Below, one piece after another: positions 43,273-52,374 of a stretch of 64,000 nucleotides of DNA (positions within the stretch are counted from its first letter, which is position 1; every line of letters begins with the position of its first letter). A program made the position numbers and the translations under genes. Under the pieces are notes generated by a model. It was not told the DNA's origin, searched no databases, and saw only the letters and a list, made by a program, of their open reading frames with translations. Source of the DNA: Oscillospiraceae bacterium (lineage in GTDB: Bacteria; Bacillota; Clostridia; Oscillospirales; Oscillospiraceae); NCBI GenBank assembly GCA_910575815.1, contig CAJTFN010000002.1, positions 75,450 through 139,449 of the forward strand. Reading direction: 5' to 3'.

Positions 43273-44124
43273 TTATCGCGCGAGCTCTCCCAGCAGGGGC
43301 TCAAAATCCACCCCCTCCTGGAGAGACAGCCCCTGCGCCACCGTCCGCACCGCGCAGTCGTGAATAAACTCCACGGCCCGTCCGGCGGCCTCTTCCAGAG
43401 AGTTCCCCCGCATAAGCCCCCCTGTGAGCACACTGGCAAAAATGTCCCCCGTCCCATGGAGCGGGTGGGCGACAAATTCCGCTTGCACCGCCTCCGTCCG
43501 GCCGGTCCGGGCGTCGAAGCACATGGCCCCGGTCTGTCCCTCCCGCAAAGACGCCCCGGTGAGGGCCACGGATCGTTTCCCGTTCTGACTCAGGGCCTCC
43601 GCCATCTCCCGGAGACGGGCCTCATGCCGTTGGAAATCCCCTCCGCCGGAGCAGGGCTCATAGTCTCTCCCCAAGAGAAAGGCGGCCTCCGTGAGGTTCG
43701 GCGTAATCACGTCCGCCAGCTCCGCCAGCCGGGCCATCCCGGCGCACATGGCCGGCGTATAGGTCTGGTAGGCCCGGCCGTCGTCTCCCATGACCGGGTC
43801 CACCACCACCAGGGTATCCGGCCCCCGGAAGTCCCGGATGAAGTCCGCCACGATGTCAATCTGCCGCTCGCTGCCCAGGAAGCCGCTGTAAATGGCCTGG
43901 AATTTCAGGTCCAGGGACTTCCAGTGGGCAGCGGCGCGGGGCAGCTCTTCCGTCATGTCCAGGAAGGTGAAGCCCTCAAATCCCCCGGTGTGGGTGGAAA
44001 GGAAGGCCGTAGGCAGCGGGCAGCACTGGACTCCCATAACAGACAAAATGGGAATGACCTCCGTAAGGGAGCAGCGGCCAAAGCCGGAGAGATCGTGGAT
44101 GACAGCGGCACGGGGGGTAGGCAT
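43273..44124 (-). CDS. Pyridoxamine kinase (PfkB/ribokinase fold)
   Basis: 283 residues. Phosphorylates pyridoxal or pyridoxamine for the vitamin B6 salvage pathway. IHDLSGFGRCSLTEVIPILS and LPTAFLSTHTGGFEGF at the N-terminus, VVVDPVMGDDGRAY, ITPNLTEAAFLLG and the C-terminal anion-hole motif PLHGTGDIFASVLTGG are the family pattern. The catalytic Asp is in GTGD. A stand-alone gene with no visible terminator after it. Confidence 0.92.
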   Translation of the reverse strand: MPTPRAAVIHDLSGFGRCSLTEVIPILSVMGVQCCPLPTAFLSTHTGGFEGFTFLDMTEELPRAAAHWKSLDLKFQAIYSGFLGSERQIDIVADFIRDFRGPDTLVVVDPVMGDDGRAYQTYTPAMCAGMARLAELADVITPNLTEAAFLLGRDYEPCSGGGDFQRHEARLREMAEALSQNGKRSVALTGASLREGQTGAMCFDARTGRTEAVQAEFVAHPLHGTGDIFASVLTGGLMRGNSLEEAAGRAVEFIHDCAVRTVAQGLSLQEGVDFEPLLGELAR

Positions 44125-44609
44125 GGCAAAATTCCTCTCTTCCTTGAGTGGTATAATGAAAATGCTTGGAAATTGGTGCTTCGGCTTTCAAGACGGGCAC
44201 AGCCCGGCCGCACGGAACCTGCGGCTTGATTTGCCCGGGCAGTCCGCCGTCAGGTTCTGGGCGCATGTCCGGCGCAGGGTCCCCGGCCTAAACGGCCATT
44301 GCACCGTTGCGGGCAACTTGCCCTATTGTACAGCGGTTTGCGAAAAAGCGCAAGGACGCGGAGGTCTTTTTTCCCGGCGCCGGGGTATCGGCTCCGCAGC
44401 TGGAAACGCTTTGTGCCAGGGCCCAAGCCGCGGCGCCAGGGCCGCCTGGGGCGGACGCTTCGCAGACAACCGATTTTTCCGGCCTCTATCAAAGCCACGT
44501 CTCAAAAGAATTTTGAGAATCTCCCGGGCTTTTCTTTCGGTAGGGCTGGACGGCGGGGCCGGGAGTATGTTATAATGACGAACAGTATCCTCCCGGTAAA
44601 ATAGAATAC
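44125..44609. other. Intergenic region before tRNA-Leu
   Basis: No gene is credible: the frames here are short and without ribosome sites. An extended -10 element TGTTATAAT is at 44568-44576, about 33 bases before the tRNA; a matching -35 is not clear (CTGGAC at 19 bases). Confidence 0.55.
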
Positions 44610-44694
44610 GCGCCCGTGGCGAAATTGGTAGACGCAGTAGATTTAGGTTCTACCTCCTTACGGAATAGGGGTTCGAGTCCCCTCGGGCGTACCA
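44610..44694 (+). tRNA. tRNA-Leu (anticodon TAG)
   Basis: 85 bases with CCA encoded and the long variable arm of leucine tRNAs. Acceptor GCGCCCG pairs with CGGGCGT; anticodon arm GTAGA-TTTAGGT-TCTAC gives anticodon TAG (reads CTA/CTN codons); T arm AGGGG-TTCGAGT-CCCCT. Confidence 0.95.
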
Positions 44695-44929
44695 GCTCAG
44701 AAATTCCCCTTACCGCTTCGTTTCCCGCCCGCAGGGCGGAAAACTGCGCCGGACGGGAAATTTCTTCGCTTTCCGTCCGCAAACGCTTCGCTGGTTTGCG
44801 GGCGGAGGAAGAACGGGGAACGGGAGACGGGGACGAGGGGTTGCCGCTTCGGTTCTTGCCTCTTCGGCGGGAGGCGGCTTGAGGACGTTTGCTGTTTTTG
44901 ACACTACCAACAAAGGAGCGTAGTTCCTT

Positions 44930-45529
44930 ATGGAGTTTTTTCCTGCCCCGCTTGAAAAATTGGTGGAGCAATTCGCCCGCCTTCCTGGCATCGGCGGGAA
45001 GTCCGCCCAGCGGCTGGCTTTTTTCGTCCTCGGTCTCTCCCAGGCGGAGGCGGAGGACTTTGCCGGCGCGATTCTGGATGCCAAGCGGAGCATTACCTGC
45101 TGCCCGGTTTGCCAGAATTTTACCAGCGGCGGACTTTGCCCCATCTGTTCCTCCGCCAAGCGGGATGGGTCTACGGTCTGCGTTGTGGCCGATCCGAGAG
45201 ACGTGGCCGCCATTGAGCGCAGCCGGGAGTACAATGGGCACTATCACGTGCTCCACGGCGTCATCTCTCCCATGAACCGGGTGGGACCCGACGATCTGGC
45301 TATTAAGCCTCTGTTGGAACGGGTTGCCAAGGGGGATGTGCAGGAGGTCATCATGGCGACGAACCCCGACACCGAGGGCGAGGCGACGGCCATGTACATT
45401 GCCCGGCTCTTGAAGCCCTTTGGCCTGCGGGTAACCCGCTTGGCCTACGGCATCCCCGTGGGAGGTCATTTGGAGACCGCCGACCAGGCGACGCTGACCC
45501 GGGCCCTGGAGGGGCGGCGGGAGCTATGA
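44930..45529 (+). CDS. recR: Recombination mediator RecR
   Basis: 199 residues after AAAGGAG. RecR with RecO loads RecA on gapped DNA. Helix-hairpin-helix LPGIGGKSAQRLA, the zinc finger with Cys57/58, Cys61, Cys70 and Cys73 (CCPVCQNF, LCPICSS), then the TOPRIM domain with ATNPDTEGEATAMYIA. The C-terminal IPVGGHLETADQATLTRALEGR is standard. dnaX and ybaB, its usual upstream neighbours, are absent; it follows a tRNA gene instead. Confidence 0.97.
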   Translation: MEFFPAPLEKLVEQFARLPGIGGKSAQRLAFFVLGLSQAEAEDFAGAILDAKRSITCCPVCQNFTSGGLCPICSSAKRDGSTVCVVADPRDVAAIERSREYNGHYHVLHGVISPMNRVGPDDLAIKPLLERVAKGDVQEVIMATNPDTEGEATAMYIARLLKPFGLRVTRLAYGIPVGGHLETADQATLTRALEGRREL

Positions 45530-45590
45530 GTCCTGTCGGAACGGTAAGAATCTTTTTCGAAGCGCATTTTTGTCTTTCATGGATTGTTTA

Positions 45591-45636
45591 AAAACAGCGG
45601 AAGACCTGCCAAAAGGCAGGTCTTCCGTTTTTTATT
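45591..45636. terminator. Bidirectional terminator after recR
   Basis: CGGAAGACCTGCC / GGCAGGTCTTCCG (13-bp perfect stem, AAAA loop; 45598-45627), with T6 on the plus strand and TGTTTTT on the minus strand. Serves recR and the convergent SLH-protein gene. Confidence 0.93.
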
Positions 45637-45642
45637 GGGCTG

Positions 45643-48600
45643 TTAGGTAAGCGTATAAAGGATTTTCGCCATCTGCCCTCTGGTGATATTGGCCTGGGGA
45701 CGGAAGGTCCCGTCCGCATAGCCGCTGATGACGCCCTGGGCCACCATGGTGCGGATGTAGAAGGTGGCGTAGCCGGGAATCTGAGCCGCGTCGGTGAAGC
45801 TCAGCTCCGCCAAGGCATAGCCCTTATTCTGGCTCCGGCCGATCATGGCCGACGCCTGGGCCCGGGTCAGGTTCCCGTCGGGATTGAAGTACAGCTTTCC
45901 GTCCTTCCCCTGGGTGCCGGTGACGATGCCCTCCCGGTACAGTGCCCGGACCGCCGGAAGCGCGTACTCCGGAATCTGCGCCAGGTCCCCGAAGGGCAGG
46001 GAGACCTCCGCGTACTTCGCCGGGTCCAGTTTCAGGCTGTTATAGAGCATCACAGAGAAATCCAGCCGGGTGAGGAGGTTGTCGGGCCGGAAGGTGCCGT
46101 CCTCATAGCCCCTGGAGATGTTCTGGTTATAGAGGAAGTCGCAGTAGTCCGCGCCCCAATACTCCACCGTGTCGGTGAATTTGCGCTCCGCGCCCTGGGC
46201 CGGGAGCTCCACCGAGGCCCGGCCAATGTTGCCGGAACGGTCCTTGGCGGTGACGGTGACCCGGCCCAGCTCCCGGCTCTCCCCGGGACCGGGGAGGGCC
46301 ACGGTGAAGCGGCCCGTAGTGGGATCGTACTCGCCCAGGGGGGAGCCGTTATAGGTGATGCTTACGTCCTTCGCCGGGAGGAGACCGTCTACGGTGTCGG
46401 TGATGACGCCCTGGACGGTCCAGGTCTCCTGGTCCAGCTCCGCCGTGATGGCGGGGGCGGCGGTGTCGATGATGCCGTCAAAGGTGGCGGTGAGCTGGTC
46501 CAGGTAAATCGTGCCCTTCCCAGAGCCGCTGATCTCCAGGCCCTGGAGAGTGGCGGGGGTGGCGAAGTTGTTCACGGAGATCTGCTTCCAGCCGGTGTAG
46601 TCCAGGGTAATCAGGGGCTGGACCTGGGTCTCCTCGCCACCGGTGCTGTAGCGCAGGGAGAGGCTGTTGCCGGAACCGTCGCCATAGACCCAGAGGTTCA
46701 CGCCGGTATAGGGGGCTTTCAGCACGGCGGGCTGGGCGGTGGCGTTCCAGACGGCGGAGCCCTGTGCCAGGTCATAGTCCAGTTTGCCGGAGCCCCGGCC
46801 CAGGCGGACGAAGTTCCCGTCCCGGTTCAGGCTGAAGGACACTCCCTCGCCGGAGCCCCGGAAAACGGTGGTCTCGCCCTCGAAGTCCTCCAGTGTCTCC
46901 AGATGCTGGGTGGAGACAGTGACGTCAATGCTGGCGCTCTGGGTCCCCGCGAAGACGGTGATTCTCCCCGTCCCCAGAGCGGTGGCGGTGAAGAGGCCCG
47001 TCTCGTCAATGGTGCCGACGTCCCCCTCCAGCGCCCAGGTAAAGGCCGCCGGGTCCGCTTTCAGGGGCAGGTGGTGATAGGCGGCGGAGCCGTTGAGCTG
47101 GACGGTGGTATTGGGGGCGGCGGCAAGGCTGGTGATGATGGCCCCGGAGGCATCCCGGACCGCCACGCCGTCCGGCGCGGTGATGGCGTGGACCACGGTG
47201 CTGCCCTGTCCGCCGCCGCCCTGAGCCAGAATGGTGATGTCGCCGCCCTCCAGGGGCGTGACCAGCACGTTGTCCGTCAGAGTTCCGGCGTTGGTGGAGA
47301 GGTCATAGGGCTCGTTCATGGGGATGTAGTTCGTGTCGATGGCGGCGGCGGAGAGGTTCACGCTGCTGCCCGCCAGCACATAGGCGTGGTCGGCGCTGAC
47401 GTGGAAGTGGCTCAGCTGGCCGCTGGGCTGATTCGTGGCCACCAGAAAGAGCTGGTTGGACACCGCCCGCTCTCCACCGTCGGAGGGAACATTGACCCGC
47501 TTGGCCTTCAGGTCCGTGGGCCGGGTGACGGTGAGAGTGGTGGACCCGCCTCCGTCCAAACAGAGGCCGGTGACGCAGCCCAGCTCGATGAGGCGCTGGG
47601 CCACCTGGGTCATAGTGGCGCCGATGGAGTGCCCGGCCTTCCGGCCGTCGATGGTGTAGAACACCAGGCTGCCGTCATAGCGCTGGCCCACGGCGGTCCG
47701 GGGCGCTGCGCCGTTCTGGAGGCCGCCGGCCACCGCGCCGTTCTCCACCAGGGAATAAAGACTGCCGATGGCGTACTCCACGTCGTTCCAGGCGGGATCC
47801 GCGGCGGTGAGAGAGAGGGTGATGAGGGTTCCCACAGGAATGGTCCGGAGGGCGTCCAGGGTGGTGGCGGCGGCTTTCCCGTTGGCGCTGAGGACGATCT
47901 GGTTGGGCTCCAGGACGGTGGCGGAGGCCGCTTCCTCCACCCGCTCCACCCGCAGCGCCGCCGTCTCCCCGATGGAGAGGCGGCCCTCTTGGATTGTGCA
48001 GATTACGTCCACGCCGGGCTGGGTGCTCCCGGTGGAGTGGGCGGCGTTGAAGTCGTAGGTGTAGAGATGGACTCCCGCCTCGGTCCGGGCCTTGTTGATG
48101 GCGGCCACGGGGAGGGTTTTATCCAGGATTTGGCCGGTGCCGTCGAGGCGGGGATTTCCCGCCTCGTCGTAGAGGGGGTTCCCGGCGCCGTCCAGAAGGG
48201 GCAGGCCGGTGCCGTCCTGGGCGGTGTAGCTGAGGAGGGCGGCGACGCCGGGCTTGCCCAGGACGGCGGTGCCGTCGGCCCGGAAGCCGATGGCGTTGTA
48301 TCCGGCGTCGCTGCTGCGGAGCTGGCCCTGGGTGACGACGATGCCGATGGGCAGGCCGTTATTCACGTTGTAAAAGTCGCCGTTGATGCCGGCCACCACC
48401 CGGTGTCCCTGTTCCTCCAGGGCCTTTGCGGTGTTGGAGACGGTGCTCCGGTCCGTGAGGACGCCGCCATAGGTGACGATGGGGGTAACCGCCCCATTGG
48501 GTGTGTATGTAATCAGGTTTTCCGTCCGGTAATCGGAACTGACGGTACTCCAGAACACATTGGTAGAGAGCTGCGTCTGCTGGTTCAGAAGAGTATCCGT

Positions 48601-48714
48601 GGCGGTGAGATCATCTCCCAGGGCCAAAGAGGCCTGGGCGGGGACGCTCAGGGAAACCAGCAGCGACAGAATTAACAACAGGGGCAGCGCTTTGGAAAAA
48701 AGTCGTTTCTTCAT
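45643..48714 (-). CDS. S-layer-anchored phosphodiester glycosidase-domain protein
   Basis: 1,023 residues from ATG 48714 (GAGGAG). A signal peptide (ends PAQA, about residue 26) leads to a phosphodiester glycosidase (NAGPA-like) domain, about residues 60-420: GGVLTDRSTVSN, VVAGINGDFYNVNNG, FYTIDGRKAGHSIGATM and GLCLDGGGSTTL; such enzymes act on sugar phosphodiesters in wall glycopolymers. Further beta domains follow, with a Big-type region and a carbohydrate-binding-like stretch (ITLDYTGWKQISVN). Three SLH repeats close the protein (FTDTVEYWGADYCDFLY, FGDLAQIPEYALPAVR, FTDAAQIPGYATFYIR) and hold it to wall polysaccharide. The frame extends 104 codons upstream but only through a repeat element; the Met beginning MKKRLFSKALP is used. 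A 17-spaced promoter precedes it. Confidence 0.9.
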   Translation of the reverse strand: MKKRLFSKALPLLLILSLLVSLSVPAQASLALGDDLTATDTLLNQQTQLSTNVFWSTVSSDYRTENLITYTPNGAVTPIVTYGGVLTDRSTVSNTAKALEEQGHRVVAGINGDFYNVNNGLPIGIVVTQGQLRSSDAGYNAIGFRADGTAVLGKPGVAALLSYTAQDGTGLPLLDGAGNPLYDEAGNPRLDGTGQILDKTLPVAAINKARTEAGVHLYTYDFNAAHSTGSTQPGVDVICTIQEGRLSIGETAALRVERVEEAASATVLEPNQIVLSANGKAAATTLDALRTIPVGTLITLSLTAADPAWNDVEYAIGSLYSLVENGAVAGGLQNGAAPRTAVGQRYDGSLVFYTIDGRKAGHSIGATMTQVAQRLIELGCVTGLCLDGGGSTTLTVTRPTDLKAKRVNVPSDGGERAVSNQLFLVATNQPSGQLSHFHVSADHAYVLAGSSVNLSAAAIDTNYIPMNEPYDLSTNAGTLTDNVLVTPLEGGDITILAQGGGGQGSTVVHAITAPDGVAVRDASGAIITSLAAAPNTTVQLNGSAAYHHLPLKADPAAFTWALEGDVGTIDETGLFTATALGTGRITVFAGTQSASIDVTVSTQHLETLEDFEGETTVFRGSGEGVSFSLNRDGNFVRLGRGSGKLDYDLAQGSAVWNATAQPAVLKAPYTGVNLWVYGDGSGNSLSLRYSTGGEETQVQPLITLDYTGWKQISVNNFATPATLQGLEISGSGKGTIYLDQLTATFDGIIDTAAPAITAELDQETWTVQGVITDTVDGLLPAKDVSITYNGSPLGEYDPTTGRFTVALPGPGESRELGRVTVTAKDRSGNIGRASVELPAQGAERKFTDTVEYWGADYCDFLYNQNISRGYEDGTFRPDNLLTRLDFSVMLYNSLKLDPAKYAEVSLPFGDLAQIPEYALPAVRALYREGIVTGTQGKDGKLYFNPDGNLTRAQASAMIGRSQNKGYALAELSFTDAAQIPGYATFYIRTMVAQGVISGYADGTFRPQANITRGQMAKILYTLT

Positions 48715-48757
48715 AGGGTTCTCCTCTCGTAGAATACGGATTGACAGAACAGTTATC

Positions 48758-48786
48758 ACCATAGCACAAAGCGGCGGCAAAGTAAA
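48758..48786 (-). promoter_or_regulatory. Promoter of the SLH-protein gene
   Basis: TTTACT (48786-48781), 17-base spacer, TATGGT (48763-48758), about 45 bases before the ATG. Confidence 0.65.
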
Positions 48787-48835
48787 TGCAAAAACGTAAA
48801 CAATATTTTCCTCCTCGCCGGGGAGGGGGATTTTT

Positions 48836-49179
48836 CTCGCCCTTCCGGGCGGGGGGATTTCAGCCATGAAGATGGCTGGTGCTTTTGCACCCCCCATTTT
48901 CTCTTTTTCTTCCAGAAGAAAAAGAGAAAACGGGCCGTGCACGGTCCAAAAGAGAAAAAGAAGTACGGGGGTTACGATACGGAGGCGCGCCTGAATGACT
49001 GGCGGGAGACAGGAATGACTTCTCACGCGGCGTAGTCATACGGGGGCTGGTGGTTGTCGATTTGGCGTATTCCTCTTTCCGCTGTCGCTGGCCTGGTAAT
49101 CGAATCGGCCTGGATTCCTTCTTTCCTTATCTGCCCTTCTATCGATAGAATACCCGTAGGGCGGACAATTTGTCCGCCC
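48836..49179. repeat. Dispersed palindromic repeat, copy C (short form)
   Basis: 344 bp: one arm like those of the 31- and 41-kb copies (CTCGCCC...GCGCGCCTGAATGACTGG), a middle (TTTGGCGTATTCCTCTTTCCGCTGTCGCTGG is split across 49,060-49,095), and an end GGGCGGACAATTTGTCCGCCC, a 21-base palindrome. Between the SLH-protein promoter and hslO. Confidence 0.88.
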
Positions 49180-49203
49180 TTTTATCAGCGGGGCCCGCAC
49201 CTC

Positions 49204-49244
49204 AAAAAGACAGCCGCCTCACCCCAACGCGAAGCGGCTGTCTT
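49204..49244 (-). terminator. hslO terminator
   Basis: AAGACAGCCGC / GCGGCTGTCTT stem (49207-49244, 16-base loop) followed by T5 on the minus strand. The GACAGCCG/CGGCTGTC pair is the same as in two of the hairpins at 52.4 kb. Confidence 0.8.
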
Positions 49245-49276
49245 GGTTTCTAATTTTCAAATCTCCTGTGGCGCCC

Positions 49277-50155
49277 TCAGCACGAGGCCAGCAGCGCCTC
49301 CAGCTCTTCCTTGGAAAAGCGCTGGATATTGTCGCAAAACCGGCAGGTCAGCTCCGCGCCGCCCTGCTCGTCGATCATGGCCCGCAGTTCCTTACGGCCC
49401 AGGCTCACCAGAGCCCGCTCCATCCGCTCCCGGCTGCAATCACAGCGGTACGCAATGGGGCTCTTTTCCAAAATCCCCAGCTCAAGCCCCGGCAGCGCCC
49501 GCCGGAGAAGGACCTCCGGGTCCGGGTCCTGCCGCAGAAGCTCCGTCACCGGTCCCGCCGCCCGGAGGGAGGCCTCCAGCTGGGCGGCGGTCTCATCCTC
49601 CGCCCCGGGAAGCAGCTGCACCAAATAGCCCCCCGCCGCCAAAACGCTCTGGTCCCGGTCCACCAGGACCCCCAGCCCACAGGCGGTGGGCACTTGCTCG
49701 GACTCCACGAAATAGAGAGCGATATCCTCGGCGATCTCCCCCCACAAAAGTCCCACGCTGCCCACATAGGGCTCCTTCATCCGAAGGTCCCGGACCACCG
49801 TCAGCGTCCCCTGGTTGCCCACGGCGGTCCCCACGTCCAGCTTGCCGTCCTCCCGGAGAGGAATGTCCACCCCGGGATTTTCCACCGTGCCCCGGACATT
49901 GCCCAAGTGGTCGGACACGGCCAGCAGCGTGCCCAGAGGGCCGCCGCCCTTGATTTGCAGCGTCAGGCTGGCGGCCTCCTCCTTCAGCGCGTTGCCCATC
50001 ATGGAGGCTCCCGCCAGCAGACGGCCCAGTGCCGCCGTGGCCACCGGCAGGGTTCTGTGAATCTGCCGGGCCCGCTCCGTCAGGTCTCTGGTGGAGACGG
50101 CGGAGACTTTGATCAGGCCATCCTTGGAGATGGCGCGCACCAATTGGTCCCTCAT
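49277..50155 (-). CDS. hslO: Redox-regulated chaperone Hsp33
   Basis: 292 residues. Hsp33 is switched on by oxidation and holds unfolding proteins. The switch cysteines are Cys238 and Cys240 (CDC) and Cys271 and Cys274 (CRFC), which bind zinc when reduced. N-terminal RDQLVRAISKDGLIKVSAV and the GGGPLGTLLAVSDHLG loop are typical. The short start site and upstream region show nothing unusual. Confidence 0.96.
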   Translation of the reverse strand: MRDQLVRAISKDGLIKVSAVSTRDLTERARQIHRTLPVATAALGRLLAGASMMGNALKEEAASLTLQIKGGGPLGTLLAVSDHLGNVRGTVENPGVDIPLREDGKLDVGTAVGNQGTLTVVRDLRMKEPYVGSVGLLWGEIAEDIALYFVESEQVPTACGLGVLVDRDQSVLAAGGYLVQLLPGAEDETAAQLEASLRAAGPVTELLRQDPDPEVLLRRALPGLELGILEKSPIAYRCDCSRERMERALVSLGRKELRAMIDEQGGAELTCRFCDNIQRFSKEELEALLASC

Positions 50156-50230
50156 AGTAAGCTCCTCTTGTCCATTGGAAATCCGGGAAAACGCGTTTCG
50201 TTTTCCCGCTCAAATCCCGTTTTCAAATTC

Positions 50231-50971
50231 TTAATTCGCCTGGAACTGCCATCGGTCCTCGTTTAACCCCGGCGGCTCCTCGGACAGGTCCCCGGTCAGG
50301 CGGAGGTTGGCAAACCCCGCCTCCCGCAGATACGCCCGGAGGGTTTCCTCCTCCCAGGCCCGTTCCCGATGCTCCTCAAAGCGCCGGTCCCAGGTGCCTT
50401 CCGGGCGGAGGCGAAACAGGTCCACCTGATAGGTGCAGATCTGTTTCTTCGGGGAAAAGAAGGTCCTCCAGACGCAAAAAGAATCCTCCGTCTCGTCCAT
50501 GTAGACCTGCCCGTCCATCCGGCGGAGCTTATAGGGAGTATTCACGTCGAAGAGAAACAATCCCCCGGGCTTCAGCCACCGGCGGACCCGCCGGAAGGTC
50601 TCCCGCAGGTCCCGGTCCCGGGTCAGATAGTTCAGGGAATCCAGGGTGGAGACCACCGCGTCCACCGGCTGGGCCAGCTGGAGTCGGGGCATGGACTGGA
50701 GGAGAAGCAAGGGCCGGTTTTTCTCCAGCGCCGCTACCTTGGCCGCCGCCTGAGTCAGCATTTCCTCGGATCCGTCGGTGGCCAGGACCTCGTACCCCCG
50801 CTGGGCCAGGAGACAGGCCACCGTCCCCGTGCCGCAGGCCAGGTCCAGCACGGTGCCCACGGGAATGGGGCTCTTCCGGAGGCGCCGGGCCAGAAAGGCC
50901 GCCCGGCGGCGGTAGTTCCCGTCGGCCATCAGGCCGTCATAGCCGGCGGCCAAGGCGTCGTAGGTCCTCAC
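50231..50971 (-). CDS. Class I SAM-dependent methyltransferase
   Basis: 246 residues from a GTG that overlaps the YerC-like stop (GTGA). MRTYDALAAGYDGLMADGNY at the start and VLDLACGTGTVACLLAQRGYEVLATDGSEEML with SAM motifs I and II; STLDSLNYL is motif IV and GLFLFDVNTPYKLRRMDG follows. Resembles small-molecule or tRNA methyltransferases of the YjhP/Methyltransf_25 kind. Target unknown. Translational coupling with a TrpR/YerC-family regulator suggests joint control. Confidence 0.87.
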   Translation of the reverse strand: MRTYDALAAGYDGLMADGNYRRRAAFLARRLRKSPIPVGTVLDLACGTGTVACLLAQRGYEVLATDGSEEMLTQAAAKVAALEKNRPLLLLQSMPRLQLAQPVDAVVSTLDSLNYLTRDRDLRETFRRVRRWLKPGGLFLFDVNTPYKLRRMDGQVYMDETEDSFCVWRTFFSPKKQICTYQVDLFRLRPEGTWDRRFEEHRERAWEEETLRAYLREAGFANLRLTGDLSEEPPGLNEDRWQFQAN

Positions 50972-51261
50972 GGCTGTTTGTCCTTTATCCGGGCAAAGAG
51001 CTGGGCATAGGCTCCGGTGCCATAATTCAAGGAGCGGTTTACCCGGCTGATGGTGGCGCTGGAGGCGCCGGTGCGATCCAGAATCTCGTTGTAAATCATG
51101 CCGTCGTCCAGCAGCGAGGCCACCTCAAAGCGCTGCTCCATGGAGCGCAGCTCCGCCACGGTGCACAGGTCCTGGAAGAAGTCGTAACATTCCTCCTCGT
51201 CCCGCAGCTGCAAAATGGCCTTGTAAAGCTGGCCGCTTTTTTCCTTCTTGCCGATTTTCAC
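50968..51261 (-). CDS. YerC/YecD-like TrpR-family regulator
   Basis: 97 residues from GTG 51261 (AGGGGGG, 6-base gap). Helical, TrpR-superfamily: AILQLRDEEECYDFFQDLCTVAELRSMEQRF and then the helix-turn-helix MIYNEILDRTGASSATISRVNRSLNYG. Family members are called YerC/YecD; their effector is unknown. Upstream promoter TTTACT-17-TAAAAT at 51,297-51,325. First of a two-gene unit with the methyltransferase. Confidence 0.88.
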   Translation of the reverse strand: MKIGKKEKSGQLYKAILQLRDEEECYDFFQDLCTVAELRSMEQRFEVASLLDDGMIYNEILDRTGASSATISRVNRSLNYGTGAYAQLFARIKDKQP

Positions 51262-51296
51262 GCGCAACCCCCCTGTCTCAAGAATACAACAGCTGT

Positions 51297-51325
51297 ATTT
51301 TAACATTTCAGTGCGTGAAAGTAAA
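51297..51325 (-). promoter_or_regulatory. Promoter of the YerC-methyltransferase unit
   Basis: TTTACT (51325-51320), 17-base spacer, TAAAAT (51302-51297). The rest of the 380-base gap up to 51,639 holds nothing I can identify. Confidence 0.6.
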
Positions 51326-51639
51326 GAGGTCGCGGAGGGAAATTTTCGCGCCGGAGCCTTGGGCCGGGGCAGGGGAGTGGGGTTGTCTCCAGGGCGGCCC
51401 GGTTTCCGGCGATTCATCGTCCGTTCCTTATGGCCGTCCTTCTATCGGTGAAAGGGGCCTGGAGGCTGGGCTTCGTTTCTATAAGTTGTGCCGCGGCAAC
51501 CCCTGCGGGGCCGTCCATCGGTCACAGGGCGGCTTCAAAGCTCCGGCCAAAGCCCGTCCCTCATTTTTCCTCCCCGTCACCCTTTTTCCCGCTCCGGCAT
51601 AGGCTGGAGAAACGAAATCCGGAGAAAGGGGCGGTATTT

Positions 51640-52332
51640 GTGGGGGAACGTTTGACGGAACTGCGGACGGAGCCCTTTGTGGCAGAACGGGAGTGGGCCG
51701 TGGAGGGCGTGCCTGTGCTGCGGGCGGAGGTCCGCGTCCCTCAGCCGGAACCGGCGGCGGACAAAGTCTCCCGGCGCGTCCATCGGTTCTATCAGCTGCA
51801 ATGCCGCTCCTTCCTCCGCTACTGCGAGCGCTGCCTGCTGCCCCAGGCGGAGGCGGAGTACCGCGCCGCCCTGGCCGCCAGCCGGCCCTTGCCCCTCTTT
51901 CAGGCGGAGCTGGACTATCTGGTTACATACAATCAGGGAGGCCTCTGGAGCCTTTACACCCAGACCAGGGAGACCTTGGGCAAAAGCGTTTCTCTGGGCC
52001 GGAGAGGGGACACCTGGGACCTGGCGGCGGGCTATCCCGTGCCCCTCAAGGACTTCTTTTCCGCCGGGACCGCCTGGAAAAAACGGCTTCTGGTTCACGC
52101 GGAAGAGGAAATCCGCCGCCGGGAACGGGCCGGGGCGGGCCGCTGGCGGGAGGACTGGCGGCGGGAGCTCCGAAGGCACTTCAATCCCCAAAATTTCTAT
52201 CTGACAACGGAGGGGCTGGCCTATTTCTGGCCCATGTACGCCATCGCGCCCGGGCCGGAGGGCGTGCCGGTATTTCTGCTGCCCTACGATGGAGGGGTAA
52301 CCTTGGAGAGGGGCGCGGAGCAGAAGCCCTGA
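51640..52332 (+). CDS. DUF3298/RsiV-like domain protein
   Basis: 230 residues from GTG 51640 (AGGGG, 8-base gap). The middle and end fit the DUF3298 layout found in RsiV and the penicillin-degrading-like secretion domain: SLYTQTRETLG, RRGDTWDLAAGYPVPLKDFF, then FYLTTEGLAYFWPMYAIAPGPEGVPVFLLPYDG with its typical FWP-Y-A-I-AP core. There is no signal peptide or membrane helix, so unlike RsiV it appears cytoplasmic. Function unknown. Followed by an array of hairpins. Confidence 0.75.
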   Translation: MGERLTELRTEPFVAEREWAVEGVPVLRAEVRVPQPEPAADKVSRRVHRFYQLQCRSFLRYCERCLLPQAEAEYRAALAASRPLPLFQAELDYLVTYNQGGLWSLYTQTRETLGKSVSLGRRGDTWDLAAGYPVPLKDFFSAGTAWKKRLLVHAEEEIRRRERAGAGRWREDWRRELRRHFNPQNFYLTTEGLAYFWPMYAIAPGPEGVPVFLLPYDGGVTLERGAEQKP

Positions 52333-52374
52333 TGGTGGATTACAATGCCCTCTTCGCCCAGGAGTAAGCAAAAA

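Noticed and set aside
46903..48675. 590-codon plus-strand frame opposite the SLH-protein gene; likewise 39259-41061, 35433-37229, 5291-8167 and 62040-63170
   Set aside because: All are antisense shadows of well-supported genes with high GC at the third position.
48715..49026. 104-codon extension of the SLH-protein
   Set aside because: Also repeat-derived and it lies before the promoter and ribosome site of the gene.
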